Part shown: in pieces, positions 36,478 to 44,979 of the stretch | How positions within the stretch are numbered: the stretch's first letter is position 1 | How the letters are laid out: each line of letters starts with the position of its first letter | From: Novosphingobium sp. RL4 | GTDB lineage: Bacteria; Pseudomonadota; Alphaproteobacteria; Sphingomonadales; Sphingomonadaceae | NCBI RefSeq assembly: GCF_035658495.1 | Contig: NZ_CP141944.1 | Coordinates: forward strand, 3,518,501-3,582,500 | Reading direction: 5' to 3' | Length of the DNA: 64,000 nucleotides | Translations under genes and position numbers: made by a program | Notes under the pieces: generated by a model | Told to the model about the DNA's origin: nothing | Databases searched by the model: none | Seen by the model: the letters and a program-made list of their open reading frames with translations, nothing else

Positions 36478-36882
36478 ATGGCGTCAGACCACAGTTCCAG
36501 GGAATCGGATGGCCGGGGGGCCTTGCCTGTGAATACGCTCAGAATACGCGCCCATCAGCGCTATGCCGTGCGCCGGAGGGCATCGATCCTGCGCGACGGA
36601 AATCTTGTCGGCACGGGGCTGCTGGTGGAAGTCTCGCAGCAGGGTTGCCGGCTAGGCTGCGTCATGCCCGTCGATCTCGTTCCTGCCGACATCGCCAATG
36701 GCGACCTGCTGGTCGTGGCAGCGGATGGGGCCGAGCCGCTCGACGCCTGCGTGCGCTGGACCGGCAACGGCACGCTCGGCTTCCGGCTCCTGCAAGCACT
36801 CCACCACCACGAGCTGGACTTGCTGATCCGCACTTGCCGGGGCGAATTCGACACGCCAGAGGCACGCGACTACGGAACCTGA
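36478..36882 (+). CDS. PilZ domain protein
   Basis: 134 residues. HQRYAVRRRASIL supplies the RxxxR motif. The second motif is EVSQQGCRL, in which the usual Asp/Asn of D/NxSxxG is Glu, so cyclic di-GMP affinity may be changed. A beta-barrel region with ACVRWTGNGTLGFRLL follows. It has no other domain. It lies 15 bases upstream of the nuclease gene in the same direction. Confidence 0.8.
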   Translation: MASDHSSRESDGRGALPVNTLRIRAHQRYAVRRRASILRDGNLVGTGLLVEVSQQGCRLGCVMPVDLVPADIANGDLLVVAADGAEPLDACVRWTGNGTLGFRLLQALHHHELDLLIRTCRGEFDTPEARDYGT

Positions 36883-36897
36883 GGACAGCTCTCCATA

Positions 36898-37407
36898 ATG
36901 CCAAGATCATATCGTCGGCGGGGCCGCTGGAGCCTGACGCCGATCGGCTTCGTGCTCCCGCTCGCGGCTCTCGCGGGTCTCTACTACTGGCACGGCCATC
37001 GTTCGGCAGCCCCCGGCCTTGGCGAGACGCCCTTCTCCACCGCTGCCGATACCGAAACGGGGCAGTTCGCGCGCTGCTCGGGGCCCGTTCGCCGGACCTG
37101 CGTGGTCGACGGGGACACCTTCTGGTACGAAGGCGAGAAGATCCGCATCGCCGACATCAATACGCCGGAGACCAGCAAGCCGGAGTGCGCGGAGGAAGCC
37201 CGGCTTGGCGCCATGGCGACCAAACGCCTCACCGCACTGCTCAACGAAGGGCCGTTCTCGCTCCAGCCCGGCGGCGACGGTCGCGACAAGGATCGCTACG
37301 GCCGGGCCCTGCGCGTGGTGACGCGGCAGGGCCGCAGCCTGGGCGCCGCGCTGGTGGAAGAGGGGCTGGCGGAACAGTGGCAGGGCTATCGCCGGGACTG
37401 GTGCTGA
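36898..37407 (+). CDS. Membrane-anchored thermonuclease-like protein (SNase fold)
   Basis: 169 residues with an N-terminal basic stretch and one helix (FVLPLAALAGLYYW). The SNase-like domain carries VVDGDTFWYEGEKIRIADINTPE, EEARLGAMAT and DKDRYGRALRVV, which hold the Arg/Glu/Arg catalytic residues and Asp metal ligands of staphylococcal nuclease relatives. A role as an envelope-located nuclease is inferred. It may share a transcript with the PilZ gene upstream, and a strong terminator follows. Confidence 0.88.
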   Translation: MPRSYRRRGRWSLTPIGFVLPLAALAGLYYWHGHRSAAPGLGETPFSTAADTETGQFARCSGPVRRTCVVDGDTFWYEGEKIRIADINTPETSKPECAEEARLGAMATKRLTALLNEGPFSLQPGGDGRDKDRYGRALRVVTRQGRSLGAALVEEGLAEQWQGYRRDWC

Positions 37408-37435
37408 CGCGGGTTCTACAAACCGATCCCGCATG

Positions 37436-37474
37436 AAAAAGGGCTCCCGGACACAGCGTCCGGGAGCCCTTTTT
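37436..37474. terminator. Bidirectional terminator between the nuclease gene and nrdB
   Basis: A perfect 12-bp stem GGGCTCCCGGAC / GTCCGGGAGCCC with a 5-base loop is flanked by A5 on the left and T5 on the right, so it works on both strands. Confidence 0.95.
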
Positions 37475-37503
37475 CGTTACCTTGGCAAAAGGCCGCCGCG
37501 CGA

Positions 37504-38556
37504 TTACTCGGCAGCCTCGGTCGCGCCGAACATGTCGGGCTCGGAACCGTCCTCGACCAGGACTTCGTCGTTGGCCTTCACGTTGCGGCGCGAATCGAAG
37601 TTCGACCACACATCGTTCCAGTTCCCGCGCGTCGCACCCTTCGAATACTCGGTCGAACGGGTCTCGAAGAAGTTCGCGTGTTCCACGCCGTTGAGCAGCG
37701 GCTGCAGCCACGGCAGGGGGTGATCCTCGATCAGGTAGATCGGGTTGAGGCCGAGCTGGCCCATGCGCCAGTCAGCGATGTAGCGGATGTACTTCTTGAT
37801 GTCCTTGGCGGTCATGCCGGGAACAGGGCCCATCTCGAAGGCGAGGTCGATGAAGGCGTCTTCCAGGCGGACCGTGGTCTGGCACTGGTCGGCAATGTCG
37901 TCCTTCACGGCCTTGCTGAGGCAATCGCGCTCCTTCACGAAGGCGTGGAACAGGCGGGTGATGCCCTCGCAGTGCAGCGATTCGTCACGCACGGACCACG
38001 AGACGATCTGCCCCATGCCCTTCATCTTGTTGAAGCGCGGGAAGTTCATCAGCATCGCGAAGCTCGCGAAAAGCTGAACGCCCTCGGTGAAGCCGCCGAA
38101 CATGGCCAGCGTGCGCGCGATGTCCTCGTCATTGTCGACGCCGAACTTCTGGAGGTAGTCGTGCTTGGCCTTCAGCTCCTCGTATTCAAGGAACATGCCG
38201 TATTCGCTCTCTGGCATGCCGATGGTGTCGAGCAGGTGCGAATAGGCGGCGATGTGCACCGTCTCCATGTTGGAGAAGGCGGTGAGCATCATCTTGATCT
38301 CGGTCGGCTTGAAGACCCGCGCATACTTCTCGTGGTAGCAGTCCTGCACTTCCACGTCGGCCTGGGTGAAGAAGCGGAAGATCTGCGTGAGCAGGTTGCG
38401 CTCATGCTCGGAGATGTTCTGCGCCCAGTCACGGCAGTCCTCGCCCAGCGGCACTTCCTCGGGCAGCCAGTGGATCTGCTGCTGCGTCTTCCAGAAGTCG
38501 TAGGCCCAAGGATATTCGAAGGGCTTGTAGGTCTTGCGGGCTTCGAGAAGGGACAT
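37504..38556 (-). CDS. nrdB: Ribonucleoside-diphosphate reductase beta subunit, class I
   Basis: 350 residues. It contains LTQIFRFFTQADVEVQDCYHEKY with a metal-ligand Glu and His, AFSNMETVHIAAYSHLL, SVRDESLHCEG with further ligands, and the C-terminal acidic VLVEDGSEPDMFGATEAAE that contacts the alpha subunit. It holds the di-iron/tyrosyl-radical cofactor for deoxynucleotide synthesis. The ATG at 38556 follows CCGGAGTTG. The alpha subunit nrdA is not in the window. I found no clear NrdR box upstream. Confidence 0.95.
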   Translation of the reverse strand: MSLLEARKTYKPFEYPWAYDFWKTQQQIHWLPEEVPLGEDCRDWAQNISEHERNLLTQIFRFFTQADVEVQDCYHEKYARVFKPTEIKMMLTAFSNMETVHIAAYSHLLDTIGMPESEYGMFLEYEELKAKHDYLQKFGVDNDEDIARTLAMFGGFTEGVQLFASFAMLMNFPRFNKMKGMGQIVSWSVRDESLHCEGITRLFHAFVKERDCLSKAVKDDIADQCQTTVRLEDAFIDLAFEMGPVPGMTAKDIKKYIRYIADWRMGQLGLNPIYLIEDHPLPWLQPLLNGVEHANFFETRSTEYSKGATRGNWNDVWSNFDSRRNVKANDEVLVEDGSEPDMFGATEAAE

Positions 38557-38889
38557 GGGCGGACAACTCCGGGTGTTCGATTCAAATGGCGCGCCGGGCG
38601 ATTCGCAGAGCCGAAGCGCGGCTCTCCGCGCCTTTCCCGACGCATGATCTCTGGGGCGCGGGGCAAGCCCCGGTGCCGACACCAGCCACGATACTCAAAT
38701 TTGATCGTTTTTGGAGCGGGTTTGGTAAAACTTCCCACAGCTTAAACAGGCATATCTAGCGCCTTCGTCATTATGGGAACGCTAGGGCTTGTAGGCCACC
38801 CCTTTCGCGGCGAATCGTGGAACCGGGCCGGTTTGCCGGGTATTCTTCCTCTACCAAGGCCAGTTCAGGCCCCTGACGGAGGACTTGCG
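38557..38889. other. 333-bp divergent region between nrdB and a DUF2171 gene
   Basis: It holds the presumed promoters of both genes. A perfect CGGGGC/GCCCCG mini-hairpin lies near 38658-38672 in the nrdB leader. Two GGAAC boxes (38776-38780 and 38819-38823) occur, but neither has a CGTT at the correct spacing. Nothing else is recognised. Confidence 0.5.
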
Positions 38890-39150
38890 ATGCCCCCTTC
38901 CCCATCCCCTTTCGACCCTGTCCAGACCGCCTGGTCCACCGAATCGGGCATCGTGCGCAAAGGCATGACGGTGATCGACGCCGACGGCACAGTGCTCGGC
39001 ACGGTCGACCATGTGGACGGCGAGGAAGTCATTCTCGAAGGCGAGGGTTCGTCCTTCGTCGCGACGACCCAGATCGACGGCGTAGACGGCGAGAGGATAC
39101 TGCTCTCCCCACGCGGAGACGAAACTTTCGGCCTCGGCGCCCAGCCCTGA
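38890..39150 (+). CDS. DUF2171-like small protein
   Basis: 86 residues. The core VRKGMTVIDADGTVLGTVDHVDGEEVILEG resembles PRC-barrel/DUF2171 domains, which are small beta-barrels found in many alphaproteobacterial stress proteins. A GGAGG ribosome site precedes the ATG at 38890. There is no signal peptide, so it is cytoplasmic. The next gene is a shorter member of the same kind. The molecular function is unknown. Confidence 0.78.
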   Translation: MPPSPSPFDPVQTAWSTESGIVRKGMTVIDADGTVLGTVDHVDGEEVILEGEGSSFVATTQIDGVDGERILLSPRGDETFGLGAQP

Positions 39151-39203
39151 GCAAGCGCGGATCGCCTCTTTCCATGAAGCGTGGCGGCCATGGGACCAAT
39201 GCC

Positions 39204-39228
39204 GGAACGAAGATCACGCACCTCCGTT
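39204..39228 (+). promoter_or_regulatory. sigma-EcfG (general stress response) promoter
   Basis: GGAAC at 39204-39208 and CGTT at 39225-39228 are separated by exactly 16 bases, the alphaproteobacterial EcfG consensus GGAAC-N16/17-CGTT. It is 41 bases upstream of the DUF2171 start at 39269. Confidence 0.85.
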
Positions 39229-39268
39229 TAGTCATCATCAAGTCCTGAACGACACTGGAGGAATCCCT

Positions 39269-39496
39269 ATGTTCGAGAAACTTCGCGTCCGTGAACACAT
39301 GGAAGTCACTGATTACAATGGCACCCATGTCGGTACTATCGATTCGGTGAAGGACGACCAGATCAAGCTTACGCGTTCGGACAGTTCCGATGGCGCGCAC
39401 CATTTCATTGCTTTTGACAATGTCGATCGCATCGAAGACAATCGCGTATACCTGAAGCAAGGCACCCCGATTCCCATGGGCGCCGGCGCCAACTGA
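39269..39496 (+). CDS. DUF2171 small protein under stress promoter
   Basis: 75 residues. The protein has VREHMEVTDYNGTHVGTIDSVKDDQIKL, then HHFIAFDNVDRIEDNRVYL. This is the DUF2171 pattern, also seen in the gene at 38890. A GGAGGAATCC ribosome site precedes the ATG. The upstream sigma-EcfG promoter predicts induction in stationary phase and by osmotic or desiccation stress. Its molecular role is unknown. Confidence 0.88.
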   Translation: MFEKLRVREHMEVTDYNGTHVGTIDSVKDDQIKLTRSDSSDGAHHFIAFDNVDRIEDNRVYLKQGTPIPMGAGAN

Positions 39497-39585
39497 CACC
39501 CCCTGCAGGGCCATCGCCCGCAAGCGATGACCCGTCAGGAACCGGCCCCAACAGTGGGCGATTCGCACAGGGATCGCCCCAATGC

Positions 39586-39620
39586 AGAACCCCGGCTCCT
39601 TTGCGGGAGGCCGGGGTTCT
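39586..39620 (+). terminator. Hairpin after the DUF2171 gene
   Basis: A perfect 11-bp stem AGAACCCCGGC / GCCGGGGTTCT (39586-39596, 39610-39620) lacks a T-run, so termination may be partial. A smaller CATCGC/GCGATG hairpin lies just upstream. Confidence 0.5.
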
Positions 39621-39756
39621 CGCATCTGGCGGGTCGCCATTCGCTCAGGCGATGGGCTGGCGAGATATGATACACCAAGGCTAGTAAATCTTCCCAAGCC
39701 CCTGCCGGGCTGATAGCGCTGTTTCACAACGAGAAGACAGTACGGGGAAGGAAGCC

Positions 39757-42183
39757 GTGATCGCACGCCCATGCTCAGCCGCCTTGCGGCTATTCCTCGC
39801 GGCATTCTCGCCGCTCGTGGTCACCGCTTGCGACAAGCCCGCCCAGCCGATCGAACAGGCCATGGTCGCCGATCCCGACGAATGGCCCAGTTGGGGCCGC
39901 ACCGGCACCGAAACGCACTATTCCCCGCTCGACGAGATAGACACCGGCAACGTCGGCAAACTCAAGCTCGCCTGGCATTTCGACCTTGAGCCCGGCTACA
40001 CCGCCAGCACCCCGCTCATGGCGGAGGGCAAGGTCTTCCTCACCACCGGCCACTCGCACATCCGCGCGCTGGATGCCGTCACCGGACGGCAGATCTGGGA
40101 ATATGACGGCGGCACCCGCGAACGCGCGACCTCGGCGCTCCAGATGTCGTGGGGCAACAAGGGCATCGCCTACGATGCCGGACACGTCTTCCTCGTCACT
40201 ACCGACGGCTACGTGATATCGCTCGATGCGAAGACCGGCAGGGAAGCCTGGAAGACCTACGACTATCCGGACGCAGCCCCGCGCAATTCGAATGGCGCGC
40301 CCCGTGTCTTCGGCGGCAAGGTGATCGTCGGTTTCGGCGGGGCGGACATCAGCCCGGCGCGCGGCTTCGTCACCGCCTATGACGAAAAGACCGGCAAGCT
40401 CGCCTGGCGCTTCTATACCACCCCCGGCGATCCGGCCTCACCCGGCAACGAGAAAGCCGAGGCCATCATGCGCAAGACATGGCCCAGCGGCTGGACCAAC
40501 CCCGACGGCACGCGCCGGGGCGGCGGCGGCACGGCATGGAACGCGTTCAGCTACGATCCGGAACTCAATCTCGTCTATCTCGGCATCGGCAACGGATTCC
40601 CCTACAATCAGGCCAGGCGCAGCCCCGGCGGGGGCGACAACCTGTTCCTCTCCTCGATCGTCGCGGTGGACGTGAACACCGGTGCCTACAAGTGGCACTA
40701 TCAGGTGTGCCCGGCCGAGCAGTGGGACTGTACCGCCACCACCGACATGACGCTCGCCACGCTCAAGATCGACGGCAAGGACCGCAAGGTCCTGATGCAG
40801 GCGCCCAAGAACGGGTTCTTCTACGTGATCGACCGGGCGACCGGCGCCTTCATCTCCGCGGAAAAGATCGCCAAGGTCACCTGGGCCGATCATATCGACG
40901 GCAAGACCGGTCGTCCGGTCGAGAATCCCGGAATTCGCTATGCCGGGAAACCCGGCTTGTTCGAAGTCTGGCCGGGGCCGACCGGCGCCCACTCGTGGAT
41001 GCCGCAGGCCTACAGCCCGCTGACCGGCCTCGTCTACATCCCGGTCATCGAACAAGGCGCCCTCATCGGCGACGGCCAGAAGGGCGGCGGCGAGATCACG
41101 GCCGGAATGGGCGTCACGCTGATCCCCGAGGTCGAACTGCCCGGCAGCCACAGGAGCTTCCTCAAGGCCTGGAACCCGGTCACGCAGTCGGTCGCCTGGG
41201 AAGTCGAACTGCCCGGCAACTGGCCCGGCGGCGTCATGGCCAGCGCTGGCGGCCTGGTGTTCCAGGGCCAGATCGACGGCAAGTTCGTGGCTCGCGATGC
41301 GCAGACCGGCAAGGCTCTCTGGTCGTTCAAGACCGAAAGCCCGATCGTCGGCGCTCCGATAACCTACCGGATGAACGGGCGCCAATATGTCACCGTCATC
41401 ACCGGAAGCGGTGGTAACGGTGCCGGAATCAACTCGCCCGGCAACGCCGCCTTCCGCACCGACTACCGCCTGCCGCGCCGGGTACTGACTTTCGCGTTGG
41501 ACGGAAAAGACACCATTCCCCCGTTCCAGCTTCCCGAACTCGCCGCCCCGGCCGACCCGGACTTCAAGCCCGATCTCGCCCGGGCCCAGGCCGGCGCGAT
41601 GCTCTTTGGAACCCGCGCCTGCCTCGTCTGCCACGGCTGGAACGCGATCGGCGGCGGCGCCGCACCAGACCTGCGCTATTCGCCGATGATCACCGACGCC
41701 GCCACGTTCCGGCAGGTGGTGAAGGGCGGCGCACTGAAGATGAACGGCATGCCGCCCTTCCCCGACTTTACTGACGAGGAACTGGAAACCCTGCGCTTCT
41801 ACCTCCGCGCCCGGGCACAAGCCGCCCCGGCCGAGCAGAAGGCGCTCCTGGACAAAACCAGGGCCGCACAGGCCAGCAACGCCAAACCGCAGGACTTCGT
41901 GGGTAAATGGAACATCGTGATCCAGACCCCGGTCGGTCCCCAGAAGGCCGTGATGAACCTCCAGGTCGCAGGCAACGTGGTGACCGGAAAGGTGACCGCA
42001 GAACAAGGCACGGTGGACGTCGCGGGCGGCGTGAAGAATGGCCGTGCGAAATTCCAGGGCAAGGCCTCGATGCCGATGCCCATCACCATTAGCTACGACA
42101 TCACCGTTCGCGACGGCAAGATGAGCGGCGAGAATGCAAACGGCCCCTTCGGCAGCTTCCCGCTGACCGGCACTCGCCCCTGA
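39757..42183 (+). CDS. PQQ-dependent lipoprotein dehydrogenase with haem c domain and extra C-terminal domain
   Basis: 808 residues, GTG start after GGGAAGGAAG. A lipobox (LVVTAC, Cys 25) predicts membrane anchoring. Residues of about 40-600 form the eight-bladed quinoprotein propeller (repeats such as LDAVTGRQIW and LDAKTGREAW). A cytochrome c domain has CLVCH at 622-626 and a likely Met ligand in NGMPPFP. A further roughly 95-residue domain (from PQDFVGKW, about 712) follows. The vicinal Cys pair of methanol/ethanol dehydrogenases is absent (QMSWGNKG at 129-136), and WDCT at 323-326 replaces the usual WDYT. The substrate is probably an alcohol but is unknown. No PQQ synthesis genes are nearby. 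Confidence 0.9.
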   Translation: MIARPCSAALRLFLAAFSPLVVTACDKPAQPIEQAMVADPDEWPSWGRTGTETHYSPLDEIDTGNVGKLKLAWHFDLEPGYTASTPLMAEGKVFLTTGHSHIRALDAVTGRQIWEYDGGTRERATSALQMSWGNKGIAYDAGHVFLVTTDGYVISLDAKTGREAWKTYDYPDAAPRNSNGAPRVFGGKVIVGFGGADISPARGFVTAYDEKTGKLAWRFYTTPGDPASPGNEKAEAIMRKTWPSGWTNPDGTRRGGGGTAWNAFSYDPELNLVYLGIGNGFPYNQARRSPGGGDNLFLSSIVAVDVNTGAYKWHYQVCPAEQWDCTATTDMTLATLKIDGKDRKVLMQAPKNGFFYVIDRATGAFISAEKIAKVTWADHIDGKTGRPVENPGIRYAGKPGLFEVWPGPTGAHSWMPQAYSPLTGLVYIPVIEQGALIGDGQKGGGEITAGMGVTLIPEVELPGSHRSFLKAWNPVTQSVAWEVELPGNWPGGVMASAGGLVFQGQIDGKFVARDAQTGKALWSFKTESPIVGAPITYRMNGRQYVTVITGSGGNGAGINSPGNAAFRTDYRLPRRVLTFALDGKDTIPPFQLPELAAPADPDFKPDLARAQAGAMLFGTRACLVCHGWNAIGGGAAPDLRYSPMITDAATFRQVVKGGALKMNGMPPFPDFTDEELETLRFYLRARAQAAPAEQKALLDKTRAAQASNAKPQDFVGKWNIVIQTPVGPQKAVMNLQVAGNVVTGKVTAEQGTVDVAGGVKNGRAKFQGKASMPMPITISYDITVRDGKMSGENANGPFGSFPLTGTRP

Positions 42184-42247
42184 CCGCCCATTCGAAGCAT
42201 AGCCGGCGTATCTTCGATTGGCTGAAGACTGATAGTGCAGAAACGCC

Positions 42248-42275
42248 AAAGGGACCGCCTTGCGACGGTCCCTTT
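42248..42275. terminator. Intrinsic terminator between the quinoprotein gene and tRNA-Leu
   Basis: A perfect 10-bp stem AAAGGGACCG / CGGTCCCTTT with an 8-base loop. A and T bases within the arms make it usable for both convergent transcripts. Confidence 0.85.
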
Positions 42276-42297
42276 GCATTCTCAATCGCTTGAGAAA

Positions 42298-42384
42298 TGG
42301 TGCCCAGAAGAGGACTCGAACCTCCACGCCCTTGCGAGCGCCAGCACCTGAAGCTGGTGCGTCTACCAATTCCGCCATCTGGGC
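42298..42384 (-). tRNA. tRNA-Leu (anticodon CAG)
   Basis: 87 nt including encoded CCA. The acceptor arms GCCCAGA and TCTGGGC pair, the anticodon stem CCAGC/GCTGG encloses TTCAGGT, and a long class-II variable arm precedes GGTTCGAGTCC. The terminator at 42248 follows its 3' end. Confidence 0.96.
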
Positions 42385-42631
42385 ACGGAAGCGAGGGGGC
42401 CTTTGGTGCCGTCCTCGCCGGGTAGGAGGGCGCCTCTAAGGGGCTGCCGGAATGTTGTCAACGCTCCTCATCGAACTTTTTTCAAATCGCGCGAAAAAAG
42501 GCGAAATCTCCGTCGGAGAGCTGCCGCCGGTTGCTCCGGAACCGGCCTTGTGCAATGGCGCAGGTCATGCGCGAAACCTGAGCGCAGGCGGCCTTTCCTT
42601 CATGCGCCTGCGCCCGCTGAAGGACCTGACC

Positions 42632-43582
42632 ATGAGCCAAGCCACCGACCCCCTCTACGGCAAGATCGTCACGCTGCTGGGCGGCAGCGGCTTTCTCGGA
42701 AAGCATGTGGCCCAGGCCCTGCTCGCACGCGGCGCGCGTCTGCGCATCGCCAGCCGCAGCCCCAAGAAATCCTACGCCCTCAAGCTGCTCGGCAACCTTG
42801 GGCAGGTCCAGTTTGCGGGCGTGGACGTGACCAAGCCCGATTCGCTGGCCGCCGTGCTGGCCGGATCGGACGCCGTGGTGAACCTGGTGGGCGCGTTCAA
42901 CGGCAATCTCGACGCCGTGCAGGGTGAAGCCGCGGGCCGCATCGCCGCTGCCGCCAGCGCCGCCGGCGCCGCTGCGTTCGTCCACGTCTCGGCCATCGGC
43001 GCCGAAGCCTCGTCGAGCGTCGCCTATGCGCGGACCAAGGCAGAAGGCGAACGGGCCGTGCTTGCCGCCTTCCCGACCGCCACGATCCTGCGCCCCTCGG
43101 TCATGTTCGGCCCGGACGACAACTTCGTCATGATGTTCGGCAATCTCGTTTCGCGCCTGCCGGTGCTGCCGGTCTTCGCACCGCAGGCGAAGCTCCAGCC
43201 GGTCTTCGTGGACGACGTGGCCGAGGCGATCGCCGAAACCCTCTCCGCCCCGGAAACACATGGCGGCAAGACCTTCGAGCTCGCCGGCCCGGAAGTGGTC
43301 TCGATGCTCGACCTCAACCAGCGCATCGCCAGGGCTGCCGAGCGTGATCGCACCTTCATCGAACTGCCCGACGGCATTTCCGGACTGATTGCCGCCCTGC
43401 CCGGCACCCCGATCAGCACCGACCAGCTCAAGCTGCTCCAGGCCGGCAATACCGCAAGCGGCACGTTGCCCGGCCTTGCCCAGCTCGGCATCACGCCGCG
43501 CCCGCTGGAGCTGTTCCTCGACCGCTGGATGGTGCCGTTCCGCAACCACGGCCGCTTCGGCACCAAGACCGCCGCAGCCTGA
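42632..43582 (+). CDS. NDUFA9-like NAD(P)-binding protein (atypical short-chain dehydrogenase)
   Basis: 316 residues. The N-terminal Rossmann motif VTLLGGSGFLGKHVAQALL is followed by DAVVNLVGAF and YARTKAEGE (YxxxK). A C-terminal substrate-like domain follows. The layout matches complex I NDUFA9-type proteins of alphaproteobacteria, which bind NADPH without a known catalysed reaction. The ATG at 42632 has AAGGAC upstream; the longer frame (42452) is not needed. Confidence 0.88.
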   Translation: MSQATDPLYGKIVTLLGGSGFLGKHVAQALLARGARLRIASRSPKKSYALKLLGNLGQVQFAGVDVTKPDSLAAVLAGSDAVVNLVGAFNGNLDAVQGEAAGRIAAAASAAGAAAFVHVSAIGAEASSSVAYARTKAEGERAVLAAFPTATILRPSVMFGPDDNFVMMFGNLVSRLPVLPVFAPQAKLQPVFVDDVAEAIAETLSAPETHGGKTFELAGPEVVSMLDLNQRIARAAERDRTFIELPDGISGLIAALPGTPISTDQLKLLQAGNTASGTLPGLAQLGITPRPLELFLDRWMVPFRNHGRFGTKTAAA

Positions 43583-43587
43583 TCGAC

Positions 43588-43618
43588 CGGCGCAGGGAGC
43601 TTCTCGCTTCCTGCGCCG
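43588..43618. terminator. Hairpin between convergent NDUFA9-like and GST genes
   Basis: 11-base arms (43588-43598, 43608-43618) pair with one wobble around a 9-base loop. There is no long T-run. Confidence 0.55.
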
Positions 43619-43629
43619 CCTCTATCCGT

Positions 43630-44301
43630 TCAGGCGTCCACTTCGGCGTAGTGGCTGGGCGGCTGGATCACTTCCATGCGCTCGCTGAGCAGCGGCCGGA
43701 ACGAAGGCCGCGACTTCATCACCAGATACCAGCCCCGCGCCTGCTCGTGGCTCGACCAGTCGAGACCGCCGAGGTAATCGGCCACCGAGATCTGCGCCGC
43801 CGCGGCAAGATCCGCCAGTGTCATCGTCGCGCCCGCCAGCCAGGGACGGTTGTCGATCAGGTAATCGATATAGTCGAGATAGTCGTGAGCGAGCTTCATC
43901 GATTCGCGCAGCACCTTGGCATCGGGTGACTGGCGCAGGACGAGGCGCTTCTTCATCCGCTCATGCAGGAGCGGACCGGATACGTCGTGATAGAAATTCT
44001 CGTCGAACATGGCGATCAAGCGGCGGATTTCCGCGCGCTGCACGGCAGTGCCGCTGATCTGCGGGTTGCGATCGACGGTTTCCTCGAAATATTCGCAGAT
44101 GGCGCGGCTATCGACGATGACGGTGCCGCGTTCGGTTTCCTTGACCACGGGGGTGCGCCCTGCCGGGTTCATCTCGAACAGCCGGTCCTCACCCTCCCAC
44201 GGGCGCGCGGTCTGGAGTTCGTAGGCGATGCCCTTTTCGGCCATGAGAAGCCGAACCTTGCGGCTGAAGGGGCAGAGCGGAAACTGGAAGATGTGCCACA
44301 T
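43630..44301 (-). CDS. Glutathione S-transferase family protein
   Basis: 223 residues. The thioredoxin-like N-terminal domain starts MWHIFQFPLCPFSRKVRLLM (potential active Cys 10) and has GRTPVV and DSRAICEYFEE (glutathione-binding Asp/Ser). The helical C-terminal domain has TLADLAAAAQISVADYL. The start ATG is at 44301; the longer frame (to 44892) overlaps the VOC gene and is rejected. It could detoxify electrophiles or reduce disulfides; the exact class is uncertain. Confidence 0.9.
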   Translation of the reverse strand: MWHIFQFPLCPFSRKVRLLMAEKGIAYELQTARPWEGEDRLFEMNPAGRTPVVKETERGTVIVDSRAICEYFEETVDRNPQISGTAVQRAEIRRLIAMFDENFYHDVSGPLLHERMKKRLVLRQSPDAKVLRESMKLAHDYLDYIDYLIDNRPWLAGATMTLADLAAAAQISVADYLGGLDWSSHEQARGWYLVMKSRPSFRPLLSERMEVIQPPSHYAEVDA

Positions 44302-44499
44302 GGCAATTTCGAATGCCAAACCTGCCTTCCAGCGTCCACCCGGAGCCAAATGGCCATGCCGCCACGGGGGGCGAAACGCGTGGATAAGTCCCGTTTTCGC
44401 CGCATCGCCGGCAATCATCGTCGCAGCGGACCGCCTGCGATTGACCGGCCTGCGGCAGCCCGCCAAACCCCGTGCATTCACCACCCACGGAGCCCAAGC

Positions 44500-44886
44500 A
44501 TGTTCAGCCACATCTGCGTCGGCAGCAACGACCTCGTCGCCGCGAAGACCTTCTACGACGCGATCTTCGCCGCGATGGGCGCCACCCCGCTGATGGCCGA
44601 CCCTGCGGCAGGCCGCCTCGCCTATACCCACAACGGCTCGAACTTCATGATCGTCACCCCGATCGACGGCAACGAGGCCACTTTCGCCAATGGCGGCACG
44701 GTTGGCTTCTCGATGGACAGCACCGCCGCGGTGGATGCCTGGCATGCAGCCGGGTGCGCGGCCGGCGGACAGAGCTGCGAGGATGCGCCGGGCCTGCGCG
44801 AATTCCCGTTCGGCAAGCTTTATCTCGCCTATCTGCGCGATCCGCAGAACAACAAGCTCTGCGCGATGCATCACGTCCAGGCCTGA
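44500..44886 (+). CDS. VOC family protein, tandem copy 1
   Basis: 128 residues of the glyoxalase/bleomycin-resistance fold: ICVGSNDLVAAKTFYDAIFAAMG, WHAAGCAAGG and LAYLRDPQNNKLCAM. The metal-binding residues of true glyoxalases are not all evident. GGAG precedes the ATG. It is followed by a homologous copy; together they may act on related small molecules, but no activity can be named. Confidence 0.88.
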   Translation: MFSHICVGSNDLVAAKTFYDAIFAAMGATPLMADPAAGRLAYTHNGSNFMIVTPIDGNEATFANGGTVGFSMDSTAAVDAWHAAGCAAGGQSCEDAPGLREFPFGKLYLAYLRDPQNNKLCAMHHVQA

Positions 44887-44893
44887 TCCCACC

Positions 44894-44932
44894 GCGCCTC
44901 ACCGTGCTGCCGGTGGCAGCATGGCGAGGCGC
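44894..44932 (+). terminator. Long hairpin between the two VOC genes
   Basis: Outer arms GCGCCTC/GAGGCGC (44894-44900, 44926-44932) and an inner TGCTGCC/GGCAGCA stem form an extended hairpin. The next bases are CCTCAG, without a T-run. It could be a partial terminator or RNA-processing site. Confidence 0.5.
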
Positions 44933-44979
44933 CCTCAGAACATCTTCGACCCTGACGACAAAAAACTGGAGAGAGAACG

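Noticed and set aside
38557..38760. NrdR box upstream of nrdB
   Set aside because: No sequence close to the paired NrdR consensus was seen.
38776..38843. Second sigma-EcfG promoter before the DUF2171 gene at 38890
   Set aside because: Two GGAAC boxes are present, but no CGTT occurs at 16 or 17 bases from either.
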